The position numbers and the translations under genes are program-made. A model generated the notes under the pieces. It did no database searches. It saw only the letters and a program-made list of their open reading frames with translations, and was not told the origin of the DNA. Positions 1 to 11,402 of a stretch of 64,000 bases of DNA are shown piece after piece (the first letter of the stretch is position 1; the number at the start of each line of letters is the position of its first letter). The DNA is from Anthoceros angustus (lineage: Eukaryota > Streptophyta > Anthocerotopsida > Anthocerotales > Anthocerotaceae): contig MU008162.1 in the NCBI GenBank assembly GCA_010909165.1, forward strand, positions 992,001 to 1,056,000. The letters run 5' to 3'.

Positions 1-2124
1 GGGCCGGTGGGGATCGGGCCGGTGAGATGGACGTTGTAGGAGACGTTGAACTGGGTAAGGAGATTCAGGTTCCCGAGTCCTGGCGGGATCGGGCCGCTGA
101 GGTTGTTGAAGCTGAGGTCGATCTGGATGATGCATCTGAGGTCGGCCAGGGTCGGGGGAATCTCGCCGCTGAGGAGGTTGTGGGAGACGTTGAACTTGGA
201 GAGCACCAGGGAGGAGGAGAAGGCGTCGGGGATGGGGCCTGAGAGGAAGTTTTCTTGGAAGAACATGAACCCCAGGTTGGTGGAGTTGGCGATGATGGCC
301 TCCGGGATGGAGCCGGTAATCTGGTTGTGCGTGAGCTCGATGTAGCCTTGCGTGGGCCTGGGCTGGCAGGGATTCACAACAGCATTGCCGGTGAGAATCA
401 CGTTCCAGAAGGTCTTGCATCTCTCGTACTTGAGGTTCTCCTGGATGAAGCTGGTGAGCCCGCCCGGGACCCAGCGGGCGATGATAGAGCACTCCCCGAT
501 GTAGGCAGGGTAGATGTGCGGGGAGAGCTTGTTCTTGTCGAAGCGCTCGGAGGCCTTGTTCCCCATGGTGTGGAGCGAGTCGGGGATGGTGCCGTTGATG
601 CTGTTGCGGACCGCATTGAACCAGACCAGGCTGCTGGCGTTCCCGAGCTCGGGGGGGATGGGGCCTGAGATGCGGTTGATCCCTAGCCCTAGCCAGAGGA
701 GCTGGCTCAGCTCCCCGAGCTGTGGCGGGATGGGGCCCTCGATGAGGTTGTAGGACAGGTCCAGGATCTGGAGGTCGGAGAGGAAGGAGACTTCTGCCGG
801 GATGGGGCCGGAGAGGTTGTTCCCGGCCAGGATGAGGTGGTCCAGGTTGGTGAGGTGGAAGAGCTGGGTCGGAATGGGGCCGTAGAGGCTGCTGTGGCTC
901 AGATCCAGGTATGTGAGGTTGGAGAGGAGGCCGAGTTCGGGGGGGAGAGGAGCTGGATCGAAGGAGTTCAGGCTGAGGACGAGAACCCGGAGGCTGGAGA
1001 TGGTGCTGAGGTAGGGTCCTGGGTGCGGGCCGGTGAAGAAGTTGTTGTGGAATTCCAGGAAGGTGAGAGCCTGGTTGGAGGAGAAGTGGTCGGTGATGTC
1101 GCCCGTGAACAGGTTCTTCCCCAGCGCCAGGGTCTGCAGAGCTGACATGTTGGAGAAGATCTTGGGGAGCGTGCCGTTGAGGAGGTTGGCTTGCAGGTTG
1201 AGCAGCCGGAGGTTGAAGCAGCTTCCGAGCTCCAAGGGCAGCGGGCCTGCCAGATTGTTGAAGGAAATGTCCAAGATCTGAAAGGCAGCGCAGTGGGCGA
1301 GGAGGTCCGGGGAGAGGGGTCCTGAGAACAGGTTCTGCTGCAGGGCTATCTTCTGGAGCGATGGAAGCTGGCCGAGAGACAAAGGAATTTCTCCTGCGAT
1401 GGAGTTGGAGGAGAGATCCAGGACGCGGAGGTTGGTGCAGCTCAGGGCGAAGTCTGGGGGCAGAGGTCCTGAGAGCCCGATGCCGTTCAGGTTCAGCTGC
1501 TGGAGGCTCGGGCAGGCGGAGAGGAAGCTGTCGGGGAGGCTCCCGTTGAAGCTGTTCTGCGCCAGGACCAGGACCTGGAGGCTGGGGAGGCGGGGGATGA
1601 AGGAGGGAGGGAGCCGTTGAGGTCGTTGTAGGACAGGTCCAGGGAGGTGAGCGCGGTGCAGAGCCCGAGCTCGTCCGGGATGCTAGCATTGAAGAGATTG
1701 AGGGACAGGGAGAGGTTGGCCAGGGCCGGGAGGGTGGAGAATCCGGACGGGATGGGGCCAGCAAGACTGAGGTTGACCAGGCTCACGCTGCTCACCCGGC
1801 TCTCCCCTCCCCACAGCGCACATCCCACTCCCCGCCACTGGCACACGTTGTCGGTGGTGTTCCCTCCCAGGAAAGCAGAATGTCTGTCACGCTCGCGTTG
1901 GCCTGCAGCAGCTGCTTCTTGATCCCCAGCAGGGCCTGCGCGTCCTGCACCAAGCCCGGGCTGCTGGCCTGCTGCAGCCGCCTGCCATGGCCATGGCCTC
2001 CTCCGGAGTCTCCATCTGCTTGCGCACAATTGATGGAAATCGGAAGGAGGAGGAGCAAGAAGAAGAGAAGGAAGCGAGTGGGAGTGATGAGCATGGTGGA
2101 GCCTGCTCCTATGGCGCCTGCCAT
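1..2124 (-). CDS. LRR receptor-like kinase, NILR1-like, 5' part (truncated by window edge)
   Basis: The minus-strand reading gives a signal peptide after the second Met (hydrophobic run near residues 15-30), an LRR N-terminal cap, then about 20 extracellular leucine-rich repeats of the plant LxGxIP type running to base 1. The kinase domain would lie left of the window. An island with GECS, RWVPGG and a later CKTFW interrupts the repeats near 380-540. Recalled NILR1 (At1g74360 type) receptors carry a similar Cys-containing island, hence the call. Known members are plasma-membrane receptors. Two single-base deletions break the frame, near 1868 (just before the CQW cap motif) and near 1605 (after SLPP). 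Both look like sequencing errors because LRR coding resumes at once in the next frame. Start ATG at 2124; a second ATG at about 2094 is equally good. Other LRR-X or BRL-type receptors are possible. Confidence 0.7.
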
Positions 2125-3425
2125 GAACGATCCGGCCTCCTGTTGCTCCCGATCCCGCTGTGACTCATCTGCCTGCAGGACAAGGCTGAAAGCGTGAGAG
2201 TCTCAGACTGAATATGGCAGATTCAGCGTGAGCCGGTCTCCTAATCCTGCTCATCATCGTCTTCGCAGCTGCCTCGCCAGAAGCACATCCAGCAGGCGGC
2301 GAAGGCCGCGACCCCGTCCACCGGCATGGTCTTCAATTCGGCAAGGAGCGAAGGCTGCGGTTGAGGAGAGGCAGCAAATCGGCGGGCACTTGGGGAAGCT
2401 TGAGGAGAAACTGGAGGAGAGATCCAGGACGCGGAGGTTGGTGCAGCTCAGGGCGAAGTCTGGGGGCAGAGGTCCTGAGAGCCCGATGCCGTTCAGGTTC
2501 AGCTGCTGGAGGCTCGGGCAGGCGGAGAGGAAGCTGTCGGGGAGGCTCCCGTTGAAGCTGTTCTGCGCCAGGACCAGGACCTGGAGGCTGGGGAGGCGGG
2601 GGATGAAGGAGGGAGGGAGCCGTTGAGGTCGTTGTAGGACAGGTCCAGGGAGGTGAGCGCGGTGCAGAGCCCGAGCTCGTCCGGGATGCTAGCATTGAAG
2701 AGATTGAGGGACAGGGAGAGGTTGGCCAGGGCCGGGAGGGTGGAGAATCCGGACGGGATGGGGCCAGCAAGACTGAGGTTGACCAGGCTCACGCTGCTCA
2801 CCCGGCTCTCCCCTCCCCACAGCGCACATCCCACTCCCCGCCACTGGCACACGTTGTCGGTGGTGTTCCTCCCAGGAAAGCAGAATGTCTGTCACGCTCG
2901 CGTTGGCCTGCAGCAGCTGCTTCTTGATCCCCAGCAGGGCCTGCGCGTCCTGCACCAAGCCCGGGCTGCTGGCCTGCTGCAGCCGCCTGCCATGGCCATG
3001 GCCTCCTCCGGAGTCTCCATCTGCTTGCGCACAATTGATGGAAATCGGAAGGAGGAGGAGCAAGAAGAAGAGAAGGAAGCGAGTGGGAGTGATGAGCATG
3101 GTGGAGCCTGCTCCTATGGCGCCTGCCATGAACGATCCGGCCTCCTGTTGCTCCCGATCCCGCTGTGACTCATCTGCCTGCAGGACAAGGCTGAAAGCGT
3201 GAGAGTCTCAGACTGAATATGGCAGATTCAGCGTGAGCCGGTCTCCTAATCCTGCTCATCATCGTCTTCGCAGCTGCCTCGCCAGAAGCACATCCAGCAG
3301 GCGGCGAAGGCCGCGACCCCGTCCACCGGCATGGTCTTCAATTCGGCAAGGAGCGAAGGCTGCGGTTGAGGAGAGGCAGCAAATCGGCGGGCACTTGGGG
3401 AAGCTTGAGGAGAAACTGGAGGAGA
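1409..3425. repeat. Tandem duplication, about 1,006-bp unit, of the LRR gene 5' end
   Basis: Bases 1409-2420 recur at 2415-3425 almost without difference. One visible change is a missing G at about 2873 relative to 1868. The unit holds the first LRR exon part, the start codon and about 300 bp upstream. The join falls on the 10-base word tggaggagag, present in both parent sequences. Near identity means either a recent duplication or an assembly duplication. Confidence 0.9.
2421..3129 (-). pseudogene. Second copy of the LRR receptor 5' coding end
   Basis: This copy has the same signal peptide and N-terminal cap as the gene at 1-2124 but stops being an LRR gene at the duplication boundary near 2420, where it runs back into upstream sequence. 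It also lacks one more G than the first copy before the CQW motif, so its reading frame breaks there in a different way. As assembled it can make only a short truncated product. If the duplication is an assembly error, this copy and the first are one locus. Confidence 0.75.
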
Positions 3426-3761
3426 GGAGAGGAGAAGTCGACTTGAGCAGGAAGAAAAACGTCTCAGGTTTGAGGAGAGCAGAGGATGGTTCTTGCGCGA
3501 GCGTGGCGGAGGGGAATCACGTCCCGCGAATGAGATGAGCAAGGGAGGGGCAAGCGGGGTGTGAAAAAGTGGTGCGACGTGAGCACCCGCCTCGTTCGTG
3601 TGCGGAGGGTGTGCGCAACTGGCCCAGTTCGTGTGAAAACAGTGGTTAGCCTCCTTGTTCCAGCTCCCAGAGTGGGTACAGCAAGTTGGACCATTACCAT
3701 TCCTGCGCACGGGAGCTTGTCCGCCTCTGCGCCGCAATTTTGCTTTCGGGCCCTCGAATAT

Positions 3762-3769
3762 TATTTATA
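3762..3769 (-). promoter_or_regulatory. TATA box candidate (TATAAATA) upstream of the LRR receptor gene
   Basis: On the minus strand the word TATAAATA lies about 630 bp upstream of the ATG at 3129, or about 1.6 kb upstream of the one at 2124. A transcript from here would need a long leader or a leader intron. Placement is by motif only. Confidence 0.35.
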
Positions 3770-4588
3770 GCATCCAGAAACAAAAACTCTACAGTACGCC
3801 CTCTCCCTCCACTTCGATTCTCGAATCTGTGGGCGCCTCGTCTGCAGAATAGATCTACCCGGCCCCAGTTTCTGGCGCACACCGGCTTCCATCTGTCACG
3901 ACGGACCGCACGTACATTTCGCGTGCCGCTGCGTCTAAATTCGTGACGGATTTTGTGCCTCTCACCAGCTACGTATGTACCAGGCCTCCGTCCCAGATAC
4001 GAAGGAAATCACCGACAAAGAGTTTTATATACATTTCTGCATTTCGCACGAGGCATGGAAGGGGCCACGGCCCTGCTGTGTATGTGTATGTGTAAGTGTG
4101 TTTGGATTTATGTAAGTATGTATTTACACCCAACAAAAGTCACAAGAGGTGAGAGCGAGACATCTCTCTCTTCCTTCTCTCGGGGACTACAACAGCATTC
4201 GCATCATGTGCACATCTGCTGGAAGCATAGACCAATAGCCTCATCAGTTACAGTAGTACCTGCTCACAAGCTCTCCAAAGCCGAGTATTGACACCAAAAT
4301 TTCGCAACAGCTATTGCTTCACAAATCATCGTCGTCGTCAGTCTTACGGACCTACTAAAGAATCAAAGAATGTTGGCTACTGTACACTTCTTCGTCGGAC
4401 ATCGGACAAGCACCTCTTCCATTTCCTACTTTTACACCCACAATTCCTGTCTACCATCCCCTTTTTCCCCATTCCCGCCCCAGGCCCAACGTTCCTCCCC
4501 TCCCCATTCCCAACCTCTTCATCCTTGCTTCGGCCCGCTGCTTACTTCCTTTGTAAATCACGGACCTGAATGGAGAACCAAAAGCCAA
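3770..4588. other. Intergenic region between the LRR receptor promoter and the CSLD stop
   Basis: No coding signal was recognised. A short GTGTAT-type microsatellite lies near 4077-4100. A C-rich tract at about 4440-4530 probably belongs to the CSLD 3' UTR. Confidence 0.5.
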
Positions 4589-7500
4589 CTAAGGAAACTG
4601 GAAGCTGCCCCCCCCGATACCATTCCCGTTCGGGTTGCTGATGGATACCCAGAGCAGAGAGATGATGATGGCTAGAAGGCCGGACCAGACGAAAACGATG
4701 GTTGGGGTGCGCCCGCGCCTGCCCATGAGACCCTTGGCGAAAGGATAGAGATGGAACAAGACCCACAGGCTGAAAAACACCCCTCCTAGTAGCTTGCTCC
4801 ATTCCGGAGTGGTCTGGTAGATAGTTCGCGAACATCCCACTGCAATGGCGATGATGTTCGTCATCATGATAGTAATGGGCGGGATCATCAGAGCAGACCA
4901 CTTCACGATGTATAGATCCGCAAACTCGTCCTCATTCTCGTCTCCGCCTGACTTGGAGGTCAGAGTGAACGAGATGTCCACACCGGCCAAAACTTTCAGC
5001 AGACCCTGCAGCACAGCAGCCAAGTGGGCACTGGTGCCTCCAATCACCCAGAACTGCTCGTTTCGCCACCACTCTTCCAGAGTGATTCCGGACCACTTCA
5101 CCTCCAGAATAGCCAGCAGGAAGAGTGTCACTGTGATGGTCAGCAGATACACCAGGAAGAGGATGTCCAGCGACTTCACAATAAACTGCCCCGAAAATAG
5201 AGAGAGCGCCGGCAAGAAGGTGTACACCACCAGGAAAATAGAGGTGAACGGGTAGATGCCCACGTTCAGGTAGGCAATGCGCTGAAGAAACTTCATCTTG
5301 CTGTTGGCAAACAGCGCATTGTTCCGGGAGAAAAAAATCTCCACAGAGCCTGTAGCCCACCGCAGGACCTGATGCAAACGGTCCGTAAGATTGATAGGAG
5401 CAGTCCCCCGGAATGCATCCCGCTTCGTCACACAGTAGACAGACTTCCACCCTCGGTTGTGCATGCGGAAGCCTGTCACAACATCCTCTGTCACAGACCC
5501 ATAAATCCAGCCCACCCTCTGGCCCCATTCCGTCTTGTCCTCATAGAAGCAAGATATCACGCTGATGGCTTCTGCCAGTGTCCCAGCATCCAAGGGCTCC
5601 CTAGGGGCCAACAAAGCTCCAGCTGGTCTGCCATTGGGCACACCCTGATCCGCCAAAGGCAGACCCTGGTATTGGGCCACGGGAATTGATTTCGCTAAAG
5701 CAACAGAGGCCCCGAACCTCTTGGGGAGCAGCTGGATCTCTACGTCATCCTCATCACTGCTCAGCCCATTCAACGACGAAACTTCGGCCTCCCTCTTCGT
5801 AGGCTTGCTCTGAGACTTACCACGACCTCCACAGCAACCACCACAAAGTCTGTGGTCCTTTGAGCGGGGTGGGTCAAAGCCGTATAGAGCAGTCCTGCGG
5901 AACATGCACCCCGTTCCCACATAGAAAGGACCTTGAAGTCCATCAAGAGCTCTCATGTTCACATCAAAGAACACGGTGTTGCGGTTAGCATACCGATCAT
6001 TCGGATCAACACCCTCAAACCGCTGTGGGAATTGCACATACGCGATGCGATCGCCCCCTCTATCCATCATGAAGCACATAGCCTCTCTCAGTGCAGGAGC
6101 ATAAAAGATATAGTGATCACAATCAAGATTCAGAATGAAGGCACCATTCGACATGACAGCGCTCGTTCTCACAAGGGCATTCATGGCTCCAGCTTTCTTA
6201 TTGTGGTCATAACCAGGCCTCTTCTCCCTGGAAACATAGACGAGCATAGGAAGGCGAATGTCGATATCTGTACTGTCAAGGAGGTTCTCTTCATCGTTGC
6301 TGCCCAAAAGAGGCTCGGAGCTCGGAGGGGCTAGCATCACCTGAGAATCAAGTCATCCCAAAGGTCAATGACACTGTCCTCAGACTGCGCTCCTGCAAGC
6401 AAGAAAAACTGTGCAGTTTGAGAACTGCGAAAGCAAGCACCAGGACATACCTGAATAATGCCAGCATGATCTCCTCTACCATGCTCCTTGCCTGAATTGT
6501 TCCAAGTGCCCGGCCAGTGTGTGCCATCGGCCATCCATGTGGCCCTGGGAATCTTCAGAAGCTCCGCAGGATCACCACCGGTTTCAACTTGATGCCTCTT
6601 GGCTTTGATTTCTTCATGTGCATTGTACGCATCTGACCGCCTCCGTATGGAATCCGGCAAACTGTTGATGCGGACCTTGAATTCGTCGTACTCCCTCTTC
6701 ACTCTCCTTCTGTCTTTCACAAAGTCCGTCCTCACCTTGTTCTTCGTAGGATCGCCCTTCATCAAGAAATAGGTTTCTGGATTTCGCGGCTCTATCTCAT
6801 GCTTGCGGCAAAATGGCACCCACACTCTTGCGAAGCTTGCTGCCTCAGCAAGAGCTTCGAAAGAAAGAAGAGCCCCGCCATCATCTGACAGATAGACTGA
6901 CAACTTATCCACAGGGTAGTCCGCTGCCAGAATGGAGAGGATGGTGTTACAGGTCACCAGGGGCGGTTCCTTTTCAGGATCTGCTGTTGACACGAATATA
7001 TCCACGCCCGGCAGATCAGACCTCCCCCTCGGGTTGTTCGGAGAGGGTGTTTCAAATTTCTCCTTCAACACCCTCAAGTCAGTTGAACGGTTCACTGGAA
7101 TGAGCTTGGGCATCTGATCAAGAATCCAAGAGAAGGCAAACCACAGCTCACAGACTACTGAGAGACCCCACAGCCACATGGCATCTTCATTTGGATTCCT
7201 CACTCGCCAAGCGAGGAAAAATCCCAGCACAACTAGCCGAATGAAGACAAGTATCCTGCGAGGGTTACAATCACAAAACCATCAGCTGCTTGCTCCACAC
7301 ACGACCAACAGACTTCGTGGACTGAGCTCAGGTGAGAATTGCAGAATTGAATGAAAGCATTTTGAATCAAACCAGTGACTGCCACAGAATGCTTCAAGCA
7401 AGAAGCACACATGCCACTAGCGGTCAGACAAAAAATACCTGTAAGGACTGATAATGCCTGCCGATATATTAATCCGGCGTGAAAGGGGTCGCCGGGATTT

Positions 7501-8382
7501 GTCGTTGAAGTTGGGAGGAGGCCCACTCATTCCTGAATTGTTGTAATTGTCGTCCTTGGGCCACACAGCATTGCCATAGCCGTACGTCCCCTTGGTCTCA
7601 TACAGCCAGCGAGCGTGGTCAAACTCCGACGTCTGGTTGCTCATGAGCAGCGGCGGTTTGTTCGATTTCATCAACGACAGCCGCCTGTCAAGCTTGGCAT
7701 CCTCCAGCGGCAGGGGAGCCGCATGCTGCAAATCCCCATTAGATCGGCTACCAGCACCTCCGATCCCCCTGCCCTCATTGCCGTCCAAAATCTTGTAAGG
7801 CTCCTTGCAGCCAGGGCACAGCCCAGTGTTGTTGAGGGTATCCACATAGCACTCCCGGCAAATTCTGAAGTTACACTCGCAGGGGAGGAGATCATCCCCT
7901 CTCTCATCCCGCATTGCCTTGCCGTCGCACCCGTGAACCCCACAAGTGGAACCCCTAGCACAAGCCATCTGCGGGTGGGTCGACTCGCTCTCAATCATCT
8001 TGTCCATCACATGGCCTCGAGTGACGCTGTTGAACCCCCCGGTGAAGATGGTGCTGGACACAAACTGCTGCTCCGCCTTCACTGCAATGCCCGGGTCGAT
8101 TGGCGCCGCGGGATTCCCAGACATAGGCTGGTTGTCCGGCGTGGGCGGAATCTGCACCATGTAGCCGGGGTACTCCGAGTTCACCTCCCCGCCATTCTCA
8201 TTGTCGTCTCGCGACAGAGACAAGTACCTCCCGCTGGAGGTCCTCCTGGCATGGCCACTCCCAGGGGATGTGGCGGTGGACTTGGGCCCCCCCCGCGGGC
8301 TCGACAGCCCGCTTTGCCCCACCAGATTCCGGAACGACCTGCCGCCAGTGATGGACAGCCCTGAGGACGCCGGCGACGTCAT
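4589..8382 (-). CDS. CSLD: Cellulose synthase-like protein D (CSLD)
   Basis: Three exons, 8382-7439, 7255-6451 and 6340-4589, join in phase to 1,166 aa, the usual CSLD size. In order: a Ser/Gly-rich N-terminus; a RING-like zinc finger (CARGSTC ... CRECY ... CPGC) at about residues 165-220; two membrane helices; the GT2 core with SDDGG, NLDCDHY, VTED and the QVLRW signature (QxxRW); and a C-terminal block of about six helices ending FQFP. All catalytic aspartates are present. CSLD proteins are processive beta-glycan synthases of plasma membrane and Golgi, known for tip growth and cell-plate formation. The ATG at 8382 is the first that gives the conserved [12 protein letters not shown] start; the frame is open further upstream but GC-rich and unlike the family. 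Introns are 183 and 110 bp. No damage seen. Confidence 0.95.
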
Positions 8383-8925
8383 CTTCACCGCTTCCCTACA
8401 CCCCGTCCAACATATATATCCCCACTCCCTCCCCGCCGCCAGCTCCACAGCGGAGCTCCCCTCCTTCCTCCTCTCCTCTCCTCTCCCGGAGATGGCTTCC
8501 GCGCGCGAACCCGACTTCGATCCGCGCCCGGCACTTCCCCAAGCCGAAATTAAATAATTAGCCGGAGCCGGAGCCAGAGCCGCAACCCCCAGAGGTCCAA
8601 TTCGCCACCTAGCTCGACAACGCCCGCACCGTCGCCAACATCCTGAACCAGGCCGCCGGTGCGCTACATCAAAGCACCGCGCACCAAACAACACAGATCT
8701 GGCCACCACAGGCGGAAAGAAGCATGAGCGAACAAGAAGAATAGCTTGTTGATGAAAGTAGATGAGATCCGGGCACACAAGGCGGGCGGGCTCGAGTGCG
8801 CTCTGACCCCGCGCTGCTGCCTCCTGGCGTCAGAGGGAGCAGGGGAAGCGGGATCTAAGGCCGCGGCAGAAGCTGCCCGGGTAGAAGTAGAATGGATCTG
8901 GAGAGGGGAAAGAAGAGAAAAGGAA

Positions 8926-8951
8926 AGGGCAGGGCAGGGCAGGGCAGGGCA
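8926..8951. repeat. (GGGCA)5 microsatellite
   Basis: Five perfect tandem pentamers upstream of CSLD. Confidence 0.9.
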
Positions 8952-9689
8952 AAGCACGGCAACAGCCGAGGCCAACACGGACCAGCCTGGTAAAACGCAG
9001 GCGGGGGAGAGAGCGTGGGAAGCGCGTTGAAAGGCTGGCTGGAAGCACGACGGGGAATGGGACGGGAATGACCGCATCAGCATTAATCAAATCGGCACGG
9101 GCAACAATCGCAACAACAAGGAGAGAGATTTTCACAGCATCAAAGTCCAGTCAAAATTACTATCAGTCTGCATGCAGGCCGCAGCACCTAGAATAGAACC
9201 TCTTCCGTCAAATGCTCTGGACTGCAGAGCAGCACAGCGTGTGAGGAAGCGCTTGAGGCGCCGATTTCCGCTGCTTCTTTCTCCGCTTCTCTCAAGAAAC
9301 TACCGCCATCGCCGCTCCCGCTGCAGGGCAGAAATAATAAACATAGACAAGCAGCGTCGTCTTCCTCCCTCCTTCTTCTTCCTTCCTCCTTGATCTTTCC
9401 TCCTCCCTTCTCCCTTCCGCCGTCTCCAACACAACACGCTCCGACTCCGCTCAAAACAGCTGTTCTTCTCGCGCACCAATCCTCGCATTGCGCGGCAACC
9501 GCGCCCTCCGTGCTGCCAAGAGCAAGACGACGAAGTGAGAGCCTTCCGCCGGGCCTGCCGCAGGACCACCTCCCGAGCCTGGGCCCCGCCTCCCAGACCT
9601 AGCCCCGAGCCTCCGCCCGCCGCAATCGCCGCGGCGCATTCCGTATCGCCGTTTTCGCCGCCCCCAACGGTCCTACCGACGCGTGGCGG

Positions 9690-9713
9690 CACGCCGGCAC
9701 GCCGGCACGCCGG
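9690..9713. repeat. (CACGCCGG)3 tandem octamer
   Basis: Three perfect copies within a GC-rich stretch. Confidence 0.85.
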
Positions 9714-10814
9714 CTACCCTCACCCCAACGGGTGGGAAATATGTACGTTGTGGGTATTTCAAAATGACCGTTTTCCGGGCTCGGTTCCGGGCTCGGGATG
9801 CTTTTTTGGTGGTTTCCGAACCTTTTAAATTTGTGGGCGGCTTGGGGTTATCCGGTGTCCGTTGCGGCACACGGCGGGGGCGCGGAAGGATATTCGGCCG
9901 AGCTGGTGTCCTGTTGCTTATCCGGCGGTTACGCCTCTGCCGAGCCGGCGACGGCTATACGTGAGCCGGAGCGAGGGGTGGCGCCGCGTGGGCGCGGTGT
10001 CGGGGCTGCGAGGCTCGGACTGCCGAGCCTATTCACGCGCCCGCGCCGGAGACGGAGCCGGAGCGGCCGGCTTAATGTGTGGGTGTGATGGTGTTGTGGG
10101 CCATCCACGTCCGCGGACGCCCCACGATAGCATGGTCCAAGTAAACATGCCCCTCGGGCCTCCGGATGTGGGTACTCTGAGTCTCCCAGGAAAGCTAGTC
10201 TTGCAAACGCGGCCCCACCAGCGGGCTCCACGCTGTGGGCGGCTCTACAGTGGGTCAAGGATTTGGATTTTGGACTCACCATGGAAATGGATCGTCGTGT
10301 TTCAGAATTTCCTTTCCGTGCTTGGTAAAGCTGCATGTATAGTAGCAGCAGTATCTCTGCATATATGTAGATGTGGGTGTGTGTGTTGTTGCAAATGTCA
10401 TGCACCTCATTTTTCTTCACTCAATGTTTTGCAAACAGATATACGTGAAAGAGATAATATCGATTTAAATGTAGAAAAATTGTTGAACTTAAGAGGCATT
10501 GATTGATCTTGGGTGTCATATCGATTTTGCAGAGCACAGGGTGAAAACTGGTTTTGTGTGGCTTCTGATGGGTTTTACATCAGCTGGCAACTGGTGGCAA
10601 GTCCGGCTTATGAGCCGAGAGGATGGGAGAAAGATTTTACGAAGACAGCGTCTTACGTACCGCGTTGGAACGCTAGGTTTGGAGGGGGGAGGCTCGGGCC
10701 GAGCCACCAGCCCGGTAGAGGTTGTCGTTCGTTGTACCTGATCTGGAACTCGAGTTGACAGGTTGGTTTTGTGGTAGGTAGATTAGATCCGGAGGGTGGG
10801 TAATAGTGGAGGTG

Positions 10815-11290
10815 CTCACCACGAGTCACGATCTTGGGGGAGTGTAGGTTACAAAATTCTGGACTTCCTGGCACCCATCTGGCAAGCACAATATGGGGGA
10901 GGATGCATTATGTTCCTCCCCCGTGAAGTTGTAGGCGAAGTTTCTTGGACAGGATACTGAAACATCCGGGATTCCCAGGAGAGAGGTCAATATACAGCTG
11001 GAGATGTTGTAGGCGAAGTTCTTGGAGAGACATCTGCAACACTCACTCCTTCCATGCTCACCACGAGTCACGATCTTGGGGGAGAGTAGGTTACACAATT
11101 CTGGCACCCAACAGCATGGGCGAGGAACATGATGCAGCGGGGCTGCAGATGTTGGAGAGGATGTTCTTGGACAGGATAGTGAAGAATCCGGGATTCGCAG
11201 CAGAGAGGTGACAATGCAGCTGGAGATGTTGCAGGGAAGTTCTTGGACAGGATACTGAAACAATCTGGGATTCCCAGCAGAGGCATGAGC
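10815..11290. repeat. Degenerate 242-bp tandem repeat beyond the GT90 3' end
   Basis: The word ctcaccacgagtcacgat starts at 10815 and again at 11057. Each copy is followed by a gttacacaattctgg-like segment and by ttcttggacaggata, which occurs three times in all (about 10943, 11164 and 11240). It lies downstream of the GT90 stop. No coding signal was seen. Confidence 0.75.
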
Positions 11291-11402
11291 AGAATCTGAG
11301 TAGAAAGAACTGCATGATACAAAAACTTTATCTGTGCTACAACACCACGAGCAAAATTGGGGGTCTGAAAACAATCTCTACAGGGGGGGAGAGGGCGCCA
11401 GT

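Larger units (their letters stand above)
8383..10814. other. CSLD upstream region and GC-rich intergenic DNA
   Basis: No gene was recognised. The first 1.3 kb is CT-rich on the minus strand and should hold the CSLD leader and promoter. A TATATAT run at 8411-8418 sits too close to the ATG to be the TATA box. GC-rich sequence continues to about 10.1 kb, followed by more AT-rich DNA. Confidence 0.5.

Noticed and set aside
7615..8364. Plus-strand 249-residue open frame
   Set aside because: Antisense to CSLD exon 1, whose zinc-finger coding is unambiguous.
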